A model generated the notes under the pieces. The model saw nothing but the letters and a program-made list of their open reading frames with translations, did not search any database and was not told where the DNA came from. The position numbers were made by a program, and so were the translations under genes. This document shows, piece after piece, positions 56,900 to 64,000 of a stretch of DNA of 64,000 nucleotides (position 1 is the stretch's first letter; each line of letters begins with the position of its first letter). Source of the DNA: Gnetum montanum (lineage: Eukaryota; Streptophyta; Gnetopsida; Gnetales; Gnetaceae); NCBI GenBank assembly GCA_015680685.1, contig MNCI01025115.1:57939-121938 (forward strand), written 5' to 3'.

Positions 56900-59450
56900 T
56901 CCACATAGGTACTTTTCAACTTTATCCCTCTTTTACCCATGTTGGGTAGCATGGATCCAACATGGGTCCTAGCCTCTCATGCCTTGTAACCTTACAACCT
57001 TACTTCCCTTGTCATTTTTAGTAATTGTAATTGACATGATTAGATCCCAACCCCTAGCAAGGGATACAACCATCTGTACAACTTGCCACTTTGTGAAACC
57101 ACACTAGGCAAGGCCTCATCCACACTAACTAGCATTGCCCAAGGGAATATAACATTCACCAATGTCCACCAAGCCTTGATTCAATTACAAGGTGGATCAA
57201 CATAGCTTGAAATCCCACTAGACATTCTCTAGATCTTCAAAACCTTGTCAAACCTAGTTGAAAGTGACCAAAACCTTGAGATCTAGTTGAGCAATACTAA
57301 GGGAGGCTCCATGCACACTAGCTAGTGTGGCCCTAATGTGGATGGATAGGGTATAATCTCAAAATGATTAAATTGACCACTTAGTTAACATGTTTTGACT
57401 TTAACACCTCTTTTTCATCTCAAATAGCCAAAATTCAATGAAAACATGTAGAATTCCATACCATATAACTTTTCCATGCTGGGAAACCCCCCACCCATGT
57501 TGGCCAACATGCGTCTAGCATGGGTACTTTGGGGTTAAATCATAAAACTCACCTATAGCAAGAAATTGACTTGAAACATACCCTAGTGACATCAGAATCA
57601 TATTGGAGCCTACTAGGACTATTAGACATCATAGAATAGATTAAAAATAGTAAAAATCTATCATCCCCCATCCATCCACATTGGGACGAAGATGCCAAAC
57701 ATGGATCAATGGGGCATGATTGCAAAAATGTCAAAGAACCTTCAAATCAATCTATTTTGATGTCAATTCTAAGCCATCAATACCTACAACCCTAAAGGCT
57801 CTGAAACCTTGTTGAATCTAACTAGAAATGGCCAAAACCATTAATTTTAGTGGATCCACACTAAGAAGGGGATCCCATCCATGCTAGGAAACATTGCCAT
57901 AGTGTGGATGAATATAGTTTGATCATAAATTAACAAAATTGAACTTAAAATAAACATGTGTTAACCACCCAATCTTCCTAGAGTCTCCAACAACCAAAAA
58001 TGTCATAAAATCACCCAAATTCCATGATCACTCCCATCCCCATAGTGGGAACTCCCTTCACCTACACTGGTTAGTGTGAGTCCAACATGGATACCTCAAG
58101 GAAAACCCATGGGGGGCTTATGAAAGAATCAAAACAAATTCAAGTTACACCACACTCTCCCTAGGAGCCTACTAGCACCTCCAAATGCCTTAAGACCCAA
58201 GAAAACTAGTCAAAAATTGTAAAAAGCTATTATCCCCCTTTCATCCATGCTAGGAACATGCTAGAGAGCATGGCTGAGCATTGCTCCATCGAGGGGATGT
58301 CTTCAAGAATAATAAAAAAGCCTTAAAAATTGTCAAGTTTGACCATAAACCTTAGCCATCAACGCTTTCAACCCTAGGGTCCTAAATACTAGGTTAATTT
58401 GATGTTAAAATACATTAGAAATCAATAACCTAAGGTATACATGGTGGAAAAGTTCTAAGCAAGGCTAGGTAGCATGGCTCTAGCATGGCTAAGTTTCCTT
58501 ACAACTTTTGGTAGTACTTTGGCATTTCCAAAAGCCAAAAACCTATCCCAAAAACGCCTAGAATACCAAAACCTTCAACCAATATCTATTCAATCCCATT
58601 TCAACCACAAAAACCCATGACACTACCTCATCCACAGTAGAGCAATGCTACCTAGTGTGGCTAAGGGATGTATAACCATACCATACCTCAAACCAACATA
58701 AGACATATCTAGTTTTGAGCTAAAATCTCAAACATTATTGCCAAGAAACCTAGAATCCTAAAAACTTGGTCTATTGAAGCCATCCCAAAGCCAAAAACTA
58801 TAAGTATCCACATTGAGGGGTACTGGAGCCATGCTGGCCAACATGGCCCCAACGTTGGTGAAGCTTCCAGAATGATTTTACATGCAAAATACTCTTAAAA
58901 TAGCCTTGAGACTTAACTATAGAAGCATATAACTAAAAATCGCTATATTAAACTATAAATTGACCATTTTTAACCTTCTAATGACTCAGGTCTAGGATAT
59001 CCATGTTGATACCCCTTCAATCCATGCTAGCCAACATGGCCTTGGGGGTATAACCTTGAGACATGCTTTCTTGCTAGTTTCGACCAAAAAAGTAACCAGT
59101 GTCAGCTATCATGTTCCTACAATACCTTGGAAAGACTATAGAATCCCAAATTTGATCATCATGATTCGATGAAACATATTTTTCCTAGTAGCCATGTTGG
59201 AACCATGTTGGCTAGCATTTCTCTAGTGTGAGTGGGAATTCTAGACCCCAATGGGTATTTCCAAAGATTGAAGTTGATGCCAAAATTAACTTATTCCCTT
59301 TTGTAGTATACTACACTAACCAGGAAAGTCATTGGAAATCAAAAACTACTCAAGACCAACATAGTAAACCACCTAATCATCCCGTCCATGCTAGACAACA
59401 TGGGTCTTGTGTGGGTTCAACATGGGTGCCTAGAAAAACTTGATTTTTTT
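56900..59450 (+). repeat. diverged tandem array, unit about 190 bp, inside element C
   Basis: A palindrome-like core such as CCATGCTGGCCAACATGG recurs near 56,937, 57,110, 57,310, 57,500, 57,670, 57,875, 58,060, 58,250, 58,455, 58,640, 58,815, 59,025, 59,200 and 59,390. Other shared words are CCTAGAATCC and CAAAACCTTG. Units are well diverged. Position matches the array in E. Confidence 0.7.
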
Positions 59451-60150
59451 AACCCAAAAAGAGCCTCAAAACAACCTCAATCAATGCCCAAACTCATCCA
59501 TCAACCTTGTAGCCTCATACCATGGATTTTTAAGGCCTATAACAAGAAAAATATAACCTCTTTTAACCATGTTTATTACATGTATTCTACTTTTCTTGAT
59601 TTGGCCTTGTTTCATGGTGTTTGACCTACTTTGACCTTGTTGTTGCATAGTTGATCTTTGTTACAATCAATTGACCTCATTTAGCCTCTAAATCACTTTA
59701 GTCTCACTATATTTACCTTAATTTCTCTATTATAACCTCCTGTTTCCATCATTTATCCTTTGATTAATATTAGGTAATGGAATTTGCCCATTCTTTACCA
59801 TCATTTAACACCATGTAACTACAGCCTACCAAGGCCTTAAATTGGTATCATTGCCTTCTAAGGCCTAAAACTAGCAAAATTGTAACCTCAATTAACCATA
59901 TATGACTTTATTTTGCATGCTTTTCTAATGCTTCAACTTGTTTTGACCTTGTTTGACCTTTATTTGATCTTTGTTTTGTCATTATTCCATTTTATTTGCC
60001 CATTTCTACCTCTTATAGCCTTGGTTGGTCTTGTTTACATTGTGTTTGGAATTCGAATAACATGTATTTTCATAGTTTTGTCATTTTGGCATTATTTACT
60101 TATCTTTACCTAGGTGTCACTTAATGTTCTTATGGTTAACATGCAGGTCT
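59451..60150 (+). other. pre-RT spacer of C with TTTGACCTTG words and acceptor-like end
   Basis: Repeated TTGACCTTGTTT and AAGGCCTAAAACTAGCAAA-type words. It ends GTTAACATGCAG|GTCTAGAG near 60,146, a plausible 3' splice site before the RT frame, as expected for Ogre-like PRO-RT introns. The donor is not identified. Confidence 0.55.
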
Positions 60151-62188
60151 AGAGTATGAGTACCTAGGAATAAATAAGCTTGCCTTTGAGCCTAAGTAAA
60201 CCTCATGGTGATGCTAAGTGATCTATTGATTCTAATTTCTTAGATCTTAAGCCTGAGAGTCTTGTTTATCATACCTCAATTATGAAATCTCTGGAGTGGC
60301 CCAAAAACCTAGTTAAAACCCTTGACCTAGAGGCTAGTGACATTACTGAAGGCTCTCTAGTCAAGGTTCCTATAACAACACATAGTAGTGAGGAAAAAAC
60401 CTTAAAATTAAGTTTCTTACTTGAACCTCAATAGGCTTAAGACATCACCAAGGTCCAACAAGGACACATTAAGGCCTTTTCCTATTCATATGAGGATATG
60501 TTAGGTCTTGATACATGTTTAGTCAACATAACATCACACTTGATTCTAGCATTCAACTAGTCAAGCAAAAAGTTTGGAAGATTAGACCTGATTTGGCCTT
60601 AGCAGTTCATGATGAAATCACAAAACTATATCAATTTTCTTTCATCAAAGCGATTGGTTATAGAATGGGTGTCCAAAATAATGGTAGTTCCTAAGAAAAA
60701 TGAGAGTATACATATTTTCATTGATTTCTGAGACCTAAATAGAAAAACTATCAAAGACAATTTCTCATTTCCTAGTATTGATCAACTTATCAATACTATA
60801 GTTGGACATGCCTTATTATCCTTTATAGATGGATTCTTAAGATCCAACCAAATTAGGATCAACCCAAAACATTAACTCAATATAACATTCATGACCCCTT
60901 GGGGTACCTTTTATTATACTATGATGTCCTTTGGCCGAAAGAACATAGGAGCAACATACCAAAGAGCTAAGATGTATATCTTTAATGATTATATGTTAGG
61001 TTTTCTCAACAATTATGTAGATGTTATAACTGTTAAGTTCAAAGTGTCCAACAATCATACCCATGACCTTGACCTTGTGCTTAAATGTTTCCTCAAGTAT
61101 GAGCTTAGGCTTAATCCAAAAAAGTGTGTTTTTGGTGTCAAAACCAATAAGATGCTTAGCTTTGTAGTATCTAAAGCAAGATACATGTCTATTCTAACAA
61201 GGTTAAATCCATATCAAACTTGGAAACATCAACTAACCTTAAGAAGCTTTAGGCATTTGAAGGTAGATTGCAATTTATCTATAGGTGTATCACTAGGGTC
61301 ATGAATAAGTTACAATCAATGCAACACTTGCTTAAGAAAGGAGTTAGCTATGATTTGATGGCACATTGCCAAGAAAGGAGTTAACTATGATTGGTTGACA
61401 CAACTACTAATGGTCTATCCTTTATAAGAGGATAAACCTTTTTACAGCTACCTTGCTATCTCTAAAATGTCTATTCTACTCTATTAGAAATGAGATGATG
61501 GAGTATATTTTCTAGTATACTACTTAAGCCATGCATTAGTTTCCCATGAAACTTGATACGCCAAAGTAGAGAAGTATTGTCTAGCCCTAGCCTTCTCATT
61601 GAAGAAGTGGAGACACTACCTCTTTAGGAGCTAGGTCAATGTCATTTTCAAAGATAATGTGCTTAGAGCCATAACAATCAACATCTATTATAGATATATA
61701 GCCCATTAAAATCCCTAGTTTCTCCTTCATTACATTTCCCAAGCCTCAACAAAAGGTCAACCTATAGTCACACAACTTACTAGTTAATGACCATGCAACC
61801 ATTGATCCTAAGTTTCCTGATGAACATGTTCACATTGTTAGGCAAGTTCCCAAGGGCTATGACATGGTCATGTGCTTTGATAAAGCTTCAACTATCCATG
61901 GGCTAGTGTTTTTGCCATCATAACATTCCCATATGATGAAATTCAATCCTTCACTTATTGATTCAAGTTTTCATGTACCAACAATGTAGTAGAATATGAG
62001 GTTTTGATCATAGGAATGATGGTATCTCATGACCTAGGATTAAAATGCTTAATGATCAAGGATGATTCATAACTTATGGTCAACCAAGTAACTAAGGTTT
62101 ACACATAAAGTAAAACATTTTTAACCTTATGGAATACCACAAGATTTGGAATGTTATAGCCAATTGTAATCATGTAGATTTCACCCCA
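60151..62188 (+). pseudogene. reverse transcriptase-RNase H relic of element C
   Basis: Pol linker FSYSYEDMLGLDT (near 60,480), then VVPKKNESIHIFIDF, HALLSFIDGFLRSNQIRI, FMTPWGTFYYTMMSFGRKNI plus GATYQRA, and NNYVDVITVKF. The active-site box YVDD has become YVDV (61,014-61,025), losing a catalytic Asp. RNase H follows: MVMCFDKASTIHGL (near 61,865), TNNVVEYEVLI-like and LMVNQV-like blocks, and MEYHKIWNVIANCNHVDFTP at the very end. Many stops. Integrase never appears because LTR D starts at 62,189. Confidence 0.85.
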
Positions 62189-63624
62189 TGAAACTTAAGG
62201 TAAAACTTCATTATAAATGTGAAGATTGTAATCTAAAGTGGGAAATTTCACATAATTTATACTTTTGGAGCTAAAAATGCCTCATAAGTGATCAAAGCCT
62301 CATTCTCCAAGTGAAAAAAGTCACTTAGTATCTATATTTGGGCTTTGGGGGGTCAAAAATGCCTTTTGGAAAGTCGAAAAAGGTAATTTAAAGCATTTTG
62401 TGGGGGGTATACATTTTTCTATGCTGGAAACACATGTAGGGGGTAAATCTCACCTACCCTTGATGTGGAAAGGTGGGGGTACTTTCCCTCAACTTAGAAA
62501 ATTTTTCCCCAATGTGGATACTACATGCTTAATTTGGAAACCTTCTCCCCTCAGTGTGGAAGTTTTTCCCTAGTGTGGAAATTGCATCCCCCCAATGTGG
62601 AAGCCACAAAAGGCAAAGTTCATCACTTCATGCACTTCAACATTAGCCATCCACTTCAACAAGCATGGTGGAAAGCTCAGCATGGAAGATTCATCTCTAG
62701 CCTATAAGGTGTGCCCTGGTTAGTATTTATAGTAAACAAAATTTCCATGGGGAAAGATACTTACTATGGTGAGTAACCTCCCAAATTTAACCATCCATCT
62801 CACTTGAATGAGGCAAAAACTAGCAGCCAATTTGTAGCCATTGGATAGCCATTGTGCATCAAATAATAGCCATTTTTCAGCCCCATTCATTACCCAAGAC
62901 CTATAAATCCTAGCCTTCAACACCATTTACAAGTTCCACAATATTGAGATGGTTCAACACTTTACACTTTTCAAAAATTTTGACGTTCTACACTTGGGTA
63001 TTTTCAAGTACTCAAGAGTTCTTGCAAGTTTCCACACTCATGTTCTCTTTAACATAGCATAGAAACTCTATGACCTTGTGACTTTACAATTCCCCTTTGA
63101 GATTTGTGAATTTTCAAGCTCCACATTATACTCCTAGGATTCCCAACTCCAAGTGTAGAGCACTTGGGCAACTTGCATTTTTCACGCTTCTCAACTTCCA
63201 CTATAGCCAACCTGTAGAACTAAGATTGTAACAAAGGAGGTTCAAAAACATCAGAAGTGACTTAGCACCTAGATTGTGTAGTAGAATGCATTAGCTTCAA
63301 TAGGCTTTGATCTCTTACACTAGTGAACCCCTCTCCTTTGCTTTCATAGGCATTTTTTGTACACATTCTTGAAACTCATTTTTTATTGTTTTAATAAAGT
63401 TCTAAATTTGCCTTTTATTTTTTTTAGATTTGTAGTTTTTGTATTGTATTTTCACAATTTATTTTCTTTGCATTTCATAAATCCTTAGCTAATCTACCAA
63501 ACTAACCAAGGTGCGCTAAAATCCCATTTTCTGTGGAGGCCCTAGGGATTCATGAGTTTAGAAACTACTATGCATCAAATCTTCTTTCGCTTTTTTCTAG
63601 TGATTGAATTTTGTGGTCACAATA
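62189..63624 (+). repeat. LTR of element D (Tat/Ogre-like)
   Basis: Starts TGAAACTTAAGGTAAAAC and ends GTCACAATA. It aligns well with LTR C, especially 46,487-46,800, including the ATGCCTCATAAGTGRTCAAAG and TTTCTATGCTGGAAA blocks. Because a primer site and leader follow, it is a 5' LTR, not the 3' LTR of C. Confidence 0.72.
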
Positions 63625-64000
63625 GTTTTTTTTATGCTAGAAGAAGGGCTTTCACCTGATTTTTATGGCAAGATCTAATTTCCATTATTGCCAACATTGA
63701 CTATTATATTGAAATCTACATTTTATAGCAAAAAACTTTGGATCTACATTTTGATCAATGCTTTCATCCATTCTCCTCTACTCCCAAGACCTAGCAGGGA
63801 GTCATAGGTGTTTGGGCCTTACAATTTTTACAATAGTTGTTGAAAATTTCTAAAGCTAGTGTTGATTTGCTAGTGCACTTTCTTAACTCCTTAGCTGACA
63901 AAATTTTCTTAGTTATTAATGTTGGTGATGCAACCCTTCCAGAGACTACCAAAATTCTAGAAGTTAGATTTCTTCTCCTTTGCGCCCGCCACCACCCACC
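63625..64000 (+). other. primer site and leader of element D, runs off window
   Basis: TTATGCTAGAAGAAGGGCT at 63,632-63,650 is a primer-site variant. The rest parallels 47,894-48,230 of C. No coding sequence before the window ends. Confidence 0.62.

Larger units (their letters stand above)
46487..62188 (+). mobile_element. giant Tat/Ogre-like element C (about 15.7 kb to the D junction)
   Basis: LTR (46,487-47,868), family primer site (47,875), leader, gag (48,881-49,650), protease (to about 51,620), antisense multi-exon gene (52,363 to about 55,850, minus), AT-rich spacer, tandem array (56,900-59,450), TTTGACC spacer, then RT and RNase H (60,151-62,188). The PRO-RT separation of almost 9 kb is reminiscent of Ogre elements, in which an intron lies between PRO and RT. 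Integrase is absent where LTR D begins. All sense ORFs are heavily mutated, so it is much older than B. Confidence 0.75.

Noticed and set aside
62189-63624. Reading this LTR as the 3' LTR of element C
   Set aside because: It is followed by a primer site and leader homologous to those after LTR C, and no polypurine tract precedes it, so it is a 5' LTR.

Overview
This window looks like a repeat-choked plant nuclear chromosome. Almost everything I can identify is an LTR retrotransposon or its debris, in both orientations and repeatedly nested. There is no intact host gene, no rRNA, no tRNA and no CRISPR. The proteins are plant Ty3/gypsy (Athila-like and Tat/Ogre-like) and Ty1/copia types. The only host-derived coding trace is a broken malectin-like/LRR receptor-type gene at about 3.09-4.09 kb on the minus strand. 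The density and size of the elements suggest a large-genome land plant; a gymnosperm is a guess, and the species cannot be named from this sequence.

Layout. 1-3057: minus-strand Athila-like element (gag relic, tRNA-Asp-type primer site, 5' LTR), abutting the malectin-like pseudogene. 4.1-7.55 kb: plus-strand deleted Tat/Ogre-like element 'A'. 7.54-10.06 kb: minus-strand gag and leader of another such element, 'F'. 10,073-21,859: a Ty1/copia element with two nested insertions. The first is an Athila-like element without pol (12,663-19,278), inside the copia integrase. The second is a complete-ended Tat/Ogre-like element 'B' (21,860-32,697, TSD CTTAT), inside the copia 3' LTR. 32.8-41.8 kb: a pile of gypsy LTRs (J, K, L, E), one more Athila-like LTR and a second copia LTR. 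41.8-46.2 kb: minus-strand internal region of element 'E', ending in a tandem array of about 190-bp units. 46,487-62,188: a very large plus-strand Tat/Ogre-like element 'C' with gag, protease, an antisense multi-exon gene, a tandem array and RT/RNase H. From 62,189 another LTR, primer site and leader ('D') run off the right edge.

The most interesting feature is in elements B and C. Both carry an antisense, apparently spliced gene starting about 0.65-0.75 kb downstream of the protease. In C it lies upstream of RT, so it sits inside the PRO-RT interval. The two copies are homologous at protein level, share a 105/106-nt phase-0 terminal intron, and end in a short acidic or Ser/Pro-rich exon. Additional antisense ORFs are known in Tat-lineage elements, but they are usually described between integrase and the 3' LTR; the internal position here looks unusual.

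Several odd joins marked by a single N (16,482/16,530, 23,842, 26,647) are better explained as assembly artefacts than biology. Two large N gaps also fall inside or next to repeats.
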